7,148 bases of DNA from Candidatus Poribacteria bacterium. Its GTDB lineage: Bacteria > Poribacteria > WGA-4E > PCPOR2b. Positions 1 to 5,669 of this stretch are shown here, piece by piece (position 1 is the first letter of the stretch; each line of letters opens with the position of its first letter). The notes beneath the pieces were generated by a model. That model was not told the origin of the DNA and made no database searches. It saw only the letters and a list, made by a program, of their open reading frames with translations. A program made the position numbers and the translations under genes. The DNA lies in contig JAPUIP010000569.1 of assembly GCA_027296925.1 (NCBI GenBank), forward strand, positions 1 through 7,148, in the 5' to 3' direction.

Positions 1-1
1 G

Positions 2-412
2 GCTGTGTTTATCAGTATAGCTTTTGCCCATCCGCTTCTTGCATGGAATCAACAGAATACGTATATGAAGATCATTGCCGGTGGAGCAATTACAAACGTA
101 CTATTTAATGTCTTGCTCATCCCCAAATTTGGGATTGTAGGGGCTTCAGTGTCAACTGTTCTTGCTGAAGTCGCTGTTTTTTCGGCAGCTTATTTTCAAA
201 TCCGAAAAATCGTACCCATAAGCGTATTCGGATACTTGACCAAGCCATTGTTTGCTTCTATTCTGATGTTGGGAATTGTTTCAGTATCACAGGTATATAT
301 CAAAAATCTATTCCTCTTAATGCCGTTGGCGGTGTGCTCATATTTTTTGGCCTTATTGGGAATAAACGGAATTAGCACCGCAGATCTAAAGAAATTGTAT
401 AGATCCGGATGA
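2..412 (+). CDS. Polysaccharide/oligosaccharide flippase (Wzx/MATE-like), C-terminal part
   Basis: The frame is open from base 2, so the true start lies upstream and only the last 137 residues are visible. The protein is strongly hydrophobic, with at least three membrane-spanning stretches, and contains the signature found near the last helices of polysaccharide-biosynthesis flippases: a segment like NVLFNVLLIPKFGIVGASV followed by STVLAEV. Members of this family export undecaprenyl-linked sugar repeat units across the inner membrane for capsule, O-antigen or exopolysaccharide assembly. It ends with a short charged tail (DLKKLYRSG), as is usual. A truncated glycosyltransferase follows on the same strand, which fits an exopolysaccharide cluster. 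Family membership is quite sure; the exact sugar substrate cannot be told. Confidence 0.85.
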   Translation, partial: AVFISIAFAHPLLAWNQQNTYMKIIAGGAITNVLFNVLLIPKFGIVGASVSTVLAEVAVFSAAYFQIRKIVPISVFGYLTKPLFASILMLGIVSVSQVYIKNLFLLMPLAVCSYFLALLGINGISTADLKKLYRSG

Positions 413-647
413 TTGACGATTCTGCTTTGTTTGAAGAACAGAATTTCTTGTTTCAATGTGCTTGGCAAAGGGGCATTCGACCTCAACATCAAACCTTATC
501 AAGAAGTGGGGAAAATGGAATGCGTCGTTACCTTTCTAAGGAGTCATGAGACAGTGGTCCAAAGCAGAAATCGATTTTACCGTTTACCCGAGCTTTTCAG
601 TCGCGCATCACATGGATTTTCTGATGATTCATTAGGGAGGATCTAGC
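413..647. other. Intergenic region, no supported gene
   Basis: This stretch of 235 bases lies between the flippase stop and the glycosyltransferase start. A 77-codon reading frame beginning at TTG 413 fills it, but it has no ribosome binding site, starts directly after the upstream stop, and its translation resembles no family I know. The only clear signal is the Shine-Dalgarno GGGAGG at 635-640 that serves the next gene. Confidence 0.5.
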
Positions 648-857
648 GTGGGAAAAGAAAGGATTTGTGCAGTCGTAGTCACATATAACCGAAAGAATCT
701 TCTACGAGAATGTCTGGATGCGCTTATAACTCAAACCTATCTTCCTGATGTTATCCTGGTGGTGAATAATGCGAGCACTGACGGTACATCAACGATGGTC
801 TGTTGTTCCTTGTATTTTACCACATTTCTACGACTCCTTGATATTAATTTGATCTGA
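648..857 (+). CDS. Family 2 glycosyltransferase, N-terminal fragment (truncated)
   Basis: The start is GTG 648, seven bases after a strong GGGAGG ribosome binding site. Residues 5-48 are a textbook GT-A start: a CAVVVTYNRKNLLRECLDAL strand-helix unit, then a TQTYLPDVILVVNNASTDGT segment, the family 2 nucleotide-sugar-binding loop (consensus VDNaStDgT). After about residue 50 the similarity ends abruptly and roughly 19 unrelated residues lead to a stop at 857. Normal family members have 250-350 residues and need a later DxD motif and catalytic Asp, both absent here, so the product cannot be an active enzyme. It probably belonged to the same polysaccharide cluster as the upstream flippase. The break lies about 155 bp before the left end of the IS, so a deletion or an older rearrangement is implied rather than simple IS insertion. 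Confidence 0.8.
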   Translation: MGKERICAVVVTYNRKNLLRECLDALITQTYLPDVILVVNNASTDGTSTMVCCSLYFTTFLRLLDINLI

Positions 858-954
858 TACCTTACCCCTTGAGTCAATGGCACAAAGAAACACCTGTTTC
901 CCAAATGAAATGACCAAATTATTTGCTATTCCTAAGCTACTAATGGAGCTAAGC
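798..954. other. AT-rich spacer between truncated glycosyltransferase and IS
   Basis: This piece of about 157 bases begins where glycosyltransferase similarity stops and ends at the left IS end. It is AT-rich, has stops in all frames and shows no recognised motif. It may be sequence brought in by the rearrangement that cut the glycosyltransferase. Confidence 0.4.
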
Positions 955-1060
955 CTTACTAACCTTCAGTGTCCTAACGTGCGTGAAGCGAGATTTTATC
1001 GGGGTTTGAGCTATGTATAACAGATGTTAAAAAAAAGCAGAATTCCCCGTTAACAGAGAC
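955..1060 (+). repeat. Left inverted repeat of the IS
   Basis: Read on the + strand this matches the reverse complement of 2381-2485 with a 14-base perfect block at the outer edge (CTTACTAACCTTCA). After indels the match resumes with GCGTGA, AGCGAGATTT, ATCGG, TATAACA, TGTTAAAAA, GCAG and TAACAGA. It also contains the end of the transposase gene. Confidence 0.75.
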
Positions 1061-1064
1061 GGGG
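1029..1064 (-). terminator. Possible rho-independent terminator of the transposase
   Basis: CCCCGT (1045-1050) and ACGGGG (1059-1064) form a perfect 6-bp stem with an 8-base loop that spans the transposase stop codon. On the - strand it is followed, after eight bases, by a run of eight T (complement of 1029-1036). The gap between stem and T-run is longer than ideal. Confidence 0.4.
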
Positions 1065-1601
1065 TAAGGAAAATTCGATGCCAAAGCCGCTATCGAATCG
1101 GTCAGAGAAATAGAGTTCTCCCAACCGTAGCAGGGAGTAAAATCGATGTCCTTTCTCGAAATACCGCCGCTTGCCCCGGCGAATGCAACGCAATCCCTGG
1201 TCAGTGAGGAACAGATACGCAACGACCACCACTAATAACAGGCGGCTGATTCGCTCCGGCTTCTGGATTCGGGTCCGCTCGATGTCGAACCCTCGCCGTT
1301 TGAAGGCTGAAAACATCGTCTCCACGTAAAACCGTTTTTTGTACTCAAAAAGGGTCTTTGCATCAGCGGTTTCGTCGGTAGCGATATACCACGGGTCGTC
1401 CTTCCCCTCGACCGACCGCCAGCAGGCCAGATGGAACGGCCCGCGGCGTTTGCGGGTGATGTAGACGTTTGCAAAATATCTCCGTTCTCCCGCCTGCAAC
1501 TGAAGGTCTTTCAGTTGGAACCCGCGGCGGTTGGCGCGTATCCACGTGTCGCATTTGAGTCGGAGTCGGAAATGCCAGCCGTGCCTTTTGCAAAAGTTCA
1601 T
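1050..1601 (-). pseudogene. IS4-family transposase, C-terminal half (frame-broken)
   Basis: The recognisable reading begins with Leu at 1604-1602 and Met at 1601, at residues LMNFCKRHGWHFRLRLK, the strand that follows the second catalytic Asp in IS4 transposases. Further on is the IS4 hallmark Y-(2)-R-(3)-E-(6)-K, seen here as YKKRFYVETMFSAFK, which supplies the catalytic Glu of the DDE triad. The tail (ISRLLLVVVVAYLFL, then the basic RRGKRRYF) is also typical. The upstream half (1601-2263) lies in another frame. A native protein without the insert would have about 350 residues, normal for this group. There is no independent ribosome binding site for this half, so it is a fragment and not a separate gene. 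Stop TAA is inside the putative terminator hairpin. Confidence 0.8.
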
Positions 1602-2263
1602 CAGGGCGGTGGAAGCTTGTCCCGCCTGTGCCGCCTGTCGCGCCTGTGCCGCCTGTGCCGAGCTTCGAGGTAAGCTTCGAGGTAAGCGACCGAAGGAAGT
1701 GCCTGTGGTGCTTCGAGGAGCTTGCCCCGAACTTTGAGGGGGAGCTTCGAGGTGAACTTTGAGGGGCGGAATTCCCGGTCACCGAGGAGGACGACCGCGC
1801 AGCTCTTATCAATCAACGGCTCAATCGCGTTCAACAGGGGTGTCTGTTGCCGCAAACAGGTGCTCCCCTTGTTCGGTAGGACGTCCCAAACCAGTGGAAA
1901 GGTCCTGCCCCGGTAGGCGAGTCCGACGAACAGGAGCCAATGTTTGTTGTTGATGTCGGTTCGGTCAATGACCAGATAAATGGTCTGGTTGCGCAAACTC
2001 GCTAGCCAATTTTGTGCAATGGCTAGCGAGAGGAGGAATGGATCGAGTTTCGGATTCGTCAGCCATCGCCACAGCCGCTGAGTTCTTGACGGTCGCTTGG
2101 TGCCCCACGGGATTTTGGCAGCGATTCGCCCCAGACTGCCATCTTGAGCGAAGATGACCCCAATGACGAACCAAGTCATCACCTCGCTCAAAGCCTCGGA
2201 TAAATTGAACCATTGCCTTATCGAACCAATGGTGTTATGATAGAGTCGAAATTTTTCTTTCAA
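1601..2263 (-). pseudogene. IS4-family transposase, N-terminal half (frame-broken)
   Basis: The start is TTG 2263, six bases after AAAGGAG on the - strand. An ATG slightly upstream (2279) is in another frame. Residues 1-90 are the helical N-terminal region. YLVIDRTDINNKHWLLFVGL holds the first catalytic Asp, and VVLLGDREF holds the second. After DREF the normal protein is lost: the frame runs through the repeat-rich insert, giving basic residues such as RHRRHRRDRRHRRD, and stops at 1601. The catalytic Glu and YREK motif are encoded in another frame downstream. In the IS4 family this enzyme cuts and pastes the element by DDE chemistry. Without the second half the product cannot be catalytic, unless frameshifting or a different message joins them, for which I see no signal. 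Confidence 0.82.
1605..1766. repeat. Repeat-rich insert within the transposase gene
   Basis: Between the DREF motif and the following LMNF strand there are 164 bases where related transposases have about 12. The extra sequence is built of two kinds of short repeats. Five 9-base units of the GCCTGTGCC type run in tandem at 1615-1659. Six copies of CTTCGAGG or CTTTGAGG follow at 1663, 1675, 1711, 1732, 1745 and 1757, several in 12-base periodicity. The insert changes the frame. GGGCGG occurs at both edges (1604-1609, 1764-1769), but removing one copy would leave 4 bases instead of 12 and so would not restore the expected protein. Confidence 0.75.
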
Positions 2264-2380
2264 CGGAAGCTCCTTTCATTTCAAAAATCAATCCGGAAGT
2301 TAGACTCCCTATTGGAGCGATCGTTGAATTTTATTGATTCTGGCAATTGAGGCGGTTGTCCCCCCGTTGATACTCATTAG
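2264..2380. other. IS leader between right end and transposase start
   Basis: This noncoding stretch lies upstream of the transposase on the - strand. It carries the AAAGGAG ribosome binding site at 2270-2276. I could not fix a convincing -35/-10 pair in it. Confidence 0.4.
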
Positions 2381-2485
2381 GGTCTGTTATCGGGCGGAAA
2401 CTGCAATTTTTAACACCTGTTATATCTGGGTCAAAGTCCGATGAAATCTCGCTTTTCGTTCCTTCACGCAGTGAAGGTTAGTAAG
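2381..2485 (-). repeat. Right inverted repeat of the IS
   Basis: This is the reverse-complement partner of 955-1060. Its outer part contains an extra small hairpin absent from the left copy: CCTTCAC-GCA-GTGAAGG at 2461-2477 (7-bp stem, 3-base loop). The left copy has lost or never had the second arm. Confidence 0.75.
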
Positions 2486-2509
2486 TATGAAGCCTATCAG
2501 ATTCATACT
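2484..2509. other. Stem-loop upstream of the LamG gene
   Basis: AGTATGAA (2484-2491) and TTCATACT (2502-2509) form a perfect 8-bp stem with a 10-base loop. It lies directly outside the right IS end and about 100 bp before the next start codon, without a T-run. It may be an operator, an mRNA leader hairpin or part of a larger repeat; function is unknown. Confidence 0.4.
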
Positions 2510-2608
2510 GAAATTAGTCTTACTAATGTTCGCATTTGTAAGCCATGTTGTTGACCATGACATGAAATTGCGAAGTTCTGCAAAAGCGAAATGCAAGGAG
2601 GCGTTTGA

Positions 2609-3994
2609 ATGAAGTCCGTATTGACGATATTGAGTCTCTGGCTTGTCATCTATCTGGTTGCAACGCCCCCAATCTTGGCAGCCAATCGCGTGTTGAGCCT
2701 GGATGGGGACAACGATTATGTCAAAGTTTTCGATAGTGACACGCTGTTTACCGAGAACGAATTCACCGTTGAGGCGTGGTTCAAGATAGCGTACATCACG
2801 CCAGGCCGGTGGAACCAAATTGTGTCAAACGACGAGTACGAAGTTGCCGTCGATGGCGAGACCCACACCATTGTCATCTGGGAGAACGGTACAGGGGGGG
2901 ATCGTTGGGGCAAGACGGAGATTTTAACCGATACATGGTACCATGTGGCTTTCATTGACGATGGGACAACCCACGCCATTTGGCTCAATGGCCGCCTTGA
3001 TGCGCGCAGCGGAGACTCCAGGCCATCATACCGAACGGCGCAGGATCTGTGGATCGGTTGTGATCCGACACCGCCGACGCGAACCTTCGAGGGACAAATC
3101 GACGAAGTCCGAATTTGGCGGATTGCACGAACCCCGGAAGACATCCAAGCCACGATGAATACGTCGCTGACCGGAGATGAAATCGGTCTGGTCGGTTACT
3201 GGAACTTTGACGACGGAACGGCGCGTGACCGGTCTCCCTACAACAATGATGGAACGCTTGAGGGGAATGCCCGGGTCGTGGAAGTTGCACCGTCCGATGA
3301 TTTCCTGTTATCGCTGCAAGTCACCGTCTTTCTGGAGGACAACGTTGTCAATCCCGGGGATCCATTTACGACCGACATCCCTGTCTATTTCGCCAAAGGG
3401 GTCTTAAGCTTTCGCTTCGACCTGCGGTTCAATCCTGACACGTTGCAGGCGGTCAGCGTCGAAGAGGGGAGCCTTTTCAGCCGTTACGGGGTTGATGAGA
3501 CGACGTGGCAAACGCCAAAGGTGGATAATGAGCGGGGCGTCATTGCCAACATCCGGTGTCGTCGAACCGATGACAGCGGCGTCTCGGAAAACGAGGGGAT
3601 TCTGGCGGTGGTGACTTTCAAGGCTCAACAATTGGGCAGCAGCGAGATCCGCGTGGAGAATTTGACCCTGGTCTCAGAAAATGGGGCGCAACGTGCCGCG
3701 CGGACACAAGCCGGTTCAGTGGAGGTCTTCCCCAATGGCAGCATTTCTGGTGTTGTCCAAGATGCCGTTGATAAAACACCGGTAAAAGGGGTAAAGATAG
3801 AGGTGTCAAATCAATGGTTTCGGCTCCAGTCCGACACCTATTCCGATGAACATGGCAAGTACACCGTCGATCATGTCCCCATCGGGAAGGTCAGGGTCAG
3901 GGCGAAAAGCGGACGAGGGCCTCACGCTCTGCCCTATTTTTTGGAGCTCGGTGCAACGTCTCCGGAAAGTGAATGCGGATGCGTTTGTCGTTGA
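2609..3994 (+). CDS. Secreted LamG–cohesin–carboxypeptidase-regulatory-like domain protein
   Basis: Start ATG 2609 follows AAGGAGG by seven bases. Residues 1-24 are a signal peptide (MKSVLT, hydrophobic core, PILA-AN cleavage). Residues 26-215 are a LamG/concanavalin-like jelly roll: the opening LDGDNDYVKV, FTVEAWFK, DTWYHVAFIDDG, LWIGCDP, then GQIDEVRIWRIART and GLVGYWNFDDGTA near its end. Residues 234-373 resemble a cohesin (DNVVNPGDPFTTDI, LSFRFDLRFNPDTLQAVSV, ILAVVTFKA). Residues 376-432 resemble a carboxypeptidase-regulatory beta-sandwich (GSISGVVQD, PVKGVKIEV, SDEHGKYTVDHVPIGKVRV). Such proteins act outside the cytoplasm, binding glycans or partners carrying dockerins; no dockerin is seen here. 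The last 29 residues (Cys-rich, CGCVCR) do not look like the end of the sandwich, and the C-terminus is probably damaged. Substrate and partner are unknown. Confidence 0.85.
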   Translation: MKSVLTILSLWLVIYLVATPPILAANRVLSLDGDNDYVKVFDSDTLFTENEFTVEAWFKIAYITPGRWNQIVSNDEYEVAVDGETHTIVIWENGTGGDRWGKTEILTDTWYHVAFIDDGTTHAIWLNGRLDARSGDSRPSYRTAQDLWIGCDPTPPTRTFEGQIDEVRIWRIARTPEDIQATMNTSLTGDEIGLVGYWNFDDGTARDRSPYNNDGTLEGNARVVEVAPSDDFLLSLQVTVFLEDNVVNPGDPFTTDIPVYFAKGVLSFRFDLRFNPDTLQAVSVEEGSLFSRYGVDETTWQTPKVDNERGVIANIRCRRTDDSGVSENEGILAVVTFKAQQLGSSEIRVENLTLVSENGAQRAARTQAGSVEVFPNGSISGVVQDAVDKTPVKGVKIEVSNQWFRLQSDTYSDEHGKYTVDHVPIGKVRVRAKSGRGPHALPYFLELGATSPESECGCVCR

Positions 3995-4076
3995 AGACCG
4001 TAAAGAGAGACATGCCACCTTTCTGCGGGATGAAAACGGCTCTGTTGTTGCACTCGAAGTTTCAGTTTGGAGGTGA
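3966..4076 (+). pseudogene. Possible C-terminal relic of another protein in a second frame
   Basis: In the frame different from the LamG gene, this stretch reads KVNADAFVVEDRKERHATF and then LRDENGSVVALEVSVWR before TGA 4076. That pattern, a short beta-rich end with FLRDENG-V-AL, resembles the C-terminal domain often attached to beta-lactamase-like serine hydrolases. No upstream part of such a protein is found. It may be the decayed end of a gene to which the LamG gene was joined by deletion, or the LamG gene may carry a frameshift near 3900. Its stop falls five bases before the methyltransferase start, so it would be translationally coupled if real. Confidence 0.3.
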
Positions 4077-4081
4077 TTTTA

Positions 4082-4978
4082 GTGCCAACCCAAAGGAACG
4101 ATGAAATAAGGTTCGATCCTGACCAGTACGACGATGTCGCGGAGAGATTCGATCGCTATTCGGAACGCACCGGCTTTCCAATCACCGAATGCCTGATGGA
4201 AATGACGCAAGTCCGTCGGGGGCGCCATCTATTGGATGTCGCTTGCGGTTCGGGAATTGTGACCCGACGCGCGGCAGAAATCGTGGGAGAGACCGGAAAG
4301 GCTGTCGGCATCGATCTGTCCCCCGGTCAGATCCGTGTGGCAAGGCGAAAGGCGAAAGCACAAGGCTTAGGCTGGGCCCAATTCATCGTGATGGACGCCA
4401 TGAATCTGACTTTTCCAGACAACACCTTCGATGTCGTTGTGGCGCAATTTCCGCATTTTCCAGACCGTGGGCGTTGCATTGGAGAGATGGTTCGCGTGCT
4501 GAGGCCGGGCGGTCGATTCGCCATCTGCAACGGTGGGGGTGGGGCCACAATTTGGGGGTTGAAAAATGCGCCGACGCCGGCAGACATACCGAAAGGCGGA
4601 GTCGTTGATGGATTGTTTCGGTCGTGTTTGGAGACACATTTTCCGCAACTGATCGCGCCTCCCGCTGGCAATGCTCCCGTCCAATCCGTCGATCCGCAAA
4701 CCGCGCTGAGAAATGAGCTTGAGCAGGGCGGACTTCTTGAGATCGCCCTCGGGTCTTATGCTCACACCTCACCGTTTCACACGGCTGAGGAAGCCTTTGA
4801 ATGGGAGAGCGTGCGAACGAGTCCTTATCGAATGCAACAGGCAGCCCTTGAGCCCCAAAGCGTCGAGGCGTTCAAGGGGGATTATCTGCGCCGGGTACAG
4901 AAAAAGCTTGACCGGCACGGCGTTTTAGGACTCACCACCGGCGCACTTTTGGGTGTGGGCGTCAAACCGAAGGGCTGA
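4082..4978 (+). CDS. Class I SAM-dependent methyltransferase (UbiE/Methyltransf_11-25 type)
   Basis: I place the start at GTG 4082, eight bases after GGAGG (4069-4073). A TTG at 4067 would extend the frame by five codons but overlaps that ribosome binding site. The 298-residue protein has the Rossmann methyltransferase motifs in order: LLDVACGSG at 50-58 (SAM glycine loop), VGIDLSPGQI from 75 (acidic residue contacting the SAM ribose), MDAMNLTFPDNTFDVVVAQF around 104-123 (adenine contact and strand 4), and VRVLRPGGRFAI around 138-148. The spacing matches UbiE-like small-molecule methyltransferases. The C-terminal 150 residues should form the substrate cap and do not tell me the acceptor. The protein is cytosolic with no signal peptide. 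It is closely packed after the LamG gene and 82 bp before the VOC fragment. Confidence 0.88.
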   Translation: MPTQRNDEIRFDPDQYDDVAERFDRYSERTGFPITECLMEMTQVRRGRHLLDVACGSGIVTRRAAEIVGETGKAVGIDLSPGQIRVARRKAKAQGLGWAQFIVMDAMNLTFPDNTFDVVVAQFPHFPDRGRCIGEMVRVLRPGGRFAICNGGGGATIWGLKNAPTPADIPKGGVVDGLFRSCLETHFPQLIAPPAGNAPVQSVDPQTALRNELEQGGLLEIALGSYAHTSPFHTAEEAFEWESVRTSPYRMQQAALEPQSVEAFKGDYLRRVQKKLDRHGVLGLTTGALLGVGVKPKG

Positions 4979-5060
4979 AAAACTCCGATTTAGCCCTGAT
5001 AGGATTGGAATAAACCGCATGCGAGAGGGCTTGCGACAAGCAACCGAAAGGAGACACACC

Positions 5061-5306
5061 ATGTCAGGTTACTATGGAATTGGAGAAGTTTTCGTCAAAG
5101 TCGAAGATCTGGACCGTGCCGCCGCATTTTATCGAGATCTCTTAGGATTTGAATTGGTCCCACGCAACGAGGACCAGTTGGATGAGTCTACTGTTGATGA
5201 AGCCGACGATGCAAGTCGAACACGGCGGCGGAAAGAAGATGGAAATCGGGGATCGCGGTTACAAGCAATTCCGCGAATTTATCGAGGATTATTCGGCGGT
5301 CGCTGA
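5061..5306 (+). CDS. VOC/glyoxalase-like protein, N-terminal fragment (truncated)
   Basis: ATG 5061 lies seven bases after AAAGGAG. Residues 5-36 are the characteristic first half-module of the vicinal oxygen chelate fold: GIGEVFVKVEDLDRAAAFYR followed by DLLGFELV. After about residue 40 the sequence turns into charged, low-similarity residues (DEADDASRTRRRKEDGNRG) and stops at 81 residues, whereas complete one-module VOC proteins have 110-150 and need a second beta-alpha-beta-beta-beta unit with metal ligands. In the neighbouring frame 5177-5310 reads more like protein (VEHGGGKKMEIGDRGYKQFR), so a frameshift or a fusion to another remnant is likely. No enzymatic role should be assumed. Confidence 0.65.
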   Translation: MSGYYGIGEVFVKVEDLDRAAAFYRDLLGFELVPRNEDQLDESTVDEADDASRTRRRKEDGNRGSRLQAIPRIYRGLFGGR

Positions 5307-5329
5307 CGGTTACTTGTCAATCCGTTCAC

Positions 5330-5365
5330 TTGCTCTTTTTCGGATTTTTATGTATAATTGTACAT
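5330..5365 (+). promoter_or_regulatory. Promoter with overlapping palindromic operator of brnTA
   Basis: TTGCTC (5330-5335) and a perfect TATAAT (5353-5358) are separated by 17 bases, a good sigma70 promoter. The -10 box is embedded in a near-perfect 16-base palindrome ATGTATAATTGTACAT (5350-5365), broken only at one T/G pair. The BrnA antitoxin that is encoded downstream is a ribbon-helix-helix DNA-binding protein known in this family to repress its own operon, so this palindrome is the likely operator (inference). Confidence 0.7.
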
Positions 5366-5384
5366 AAATTCAGGAGGAGAAGCG

Positions 5385-5669
5385 ATGGACATTGGTTTTG
5401 TATGGGATGAACACAAATATCAGACGGTCCAAAAGGAACACAATGTCAAATTTTATGAAGTGGTTTCTGCCTTTGACGATCCAAACGGATACGAAGTACC
5501 TTCTCCTTCGGGGCATGAAGATCGCTGGCTATGGGTGGGGCGAACCGCCCAAGGCCGGATACTTGCCGTGATATATTCCGAAGAAGAGTTACCACTTTAT
5601 CGTTTCATCACAGCGTTTGATGCTGAAGGGAGATGGCTCGATGAGTACCACAAAAGACAAGGAATTTGA
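5385..5669 (+). CDS. brnT: BrnT-family toxin (DUF497), type II toxin-antitoxin system
   Basis: ATG 5385 follows the strong ribosome binding site AGGAGGAGA (5372-5380). The 94-residue length is typical. The family pattern is visible: FVWDEHK at residues 5-11, EHNVKF at 18-23 (usual KHGVSF), AFDDP at 29-33, then DRWLWVGRTAQGRILAVIY at 46-64 and the final strand RFITAFDAEG at 73-82. BrnT proteins have a RelE-like fold and inhibit growth by RNase action on translated mRNA; the partner is BrnA. The last strand has TAFDAEG where most homologues have a SAR-type sequence, so this member is somewhat divergent and its activity is not certain. The gene is first in a two-gene operon and its end overlaps the antitoxin start by 29 bases, which couples translation. 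Confidence 0.85.
   Translation: MDIGFVWDEHKYQTVQKEHNVKFYEVVSAFDDPNGYEVPSPSGHEDRWLWVGRTAQGRILAVIYSEEELPLYRFITAFDAEGRWLDEYHKRQGI

Larger units (their letters stand above)
955..2485 (-). mobile_element. IS4-family insertion sequence with long imperfect inverted ends, defective
   Basis: The element consists of a - strand transposase flanked by inverted copies of about 105 bp (955-1060 and 2381-2485). The ends share blocks such as CTTACTAACCTTCA, GCGTGA, AGCGAGATTT and TATAACA.(G/A)TGTTAAAAA, interrupted by small indels. IS4 elements usually carry terminal repeats of 10-26 bp, so either these ends are unusually long or two genomic repeat copies happen to flank a shorter IS. The size of about 1530 bp fits IS4 after allowing for an internal insert of about 150 bp. 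A 6-bp direct repeat AAGCCT (951-956 and 2490-2495) sits at the boundary but overlaps the inverted repeat by two bases, so I do not claim it as a target duplication. The transposase is frame-broken, so the copy is unlikely to move by itself. Confidence 0.75.

Noticed and set aside
196..492. 98-codon frame on the - strand
   Set aside because: It is the shadow of the flippase gene, has no ribosome binding site and no recognisable domain.
413..646. 77-codon + strand frame starting at TTG directly after the flippase stop
   Set aside because: No ribosome binding site, no similarity to a known family, and the strong ribosome binding site in its last codons belongs to the glycosyltransferase.
1615..1766. 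CRISPR-like array
   Set aside because: Repeat units are 8-12 bases with no spacers of constant length and no cas genes nearby; they are simple tandem repeats.
1604..1769. GGGCGG direct repeats as proof of clean transposition of the internal insert
   Set aside because: Removing one copy and the insert leaves 4 bases where about 12 are expected, so the reading frame is not restored.
1363..1812. - strand frame with a Gly-Thr-rich repeat (GTGGTGATGGTGGT)
   Set aside because: It is only the 9-base tandem repeat read in the third frame; the flanking parts are out-of-frame transposase sequence.
951..2495. AAGCCT direct repeats as a target-site duplication of the IS
   Set aside because: The left copy overlaps the inverted repeat by two bases and a 6-base match can occur by chance.
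2420..2818. 132-codon - strand frame
   Set aside because: It runs through the IS end, the hairpins and the antisense of the LamG signal peptide region, with no protein-like pattern.
4327..4772. Several - strand frames opposite the methyltransferase
   Set aside because: The + strand has clear methyltransferase motifs; these are antisense shadows in GC-rich coding sequence.
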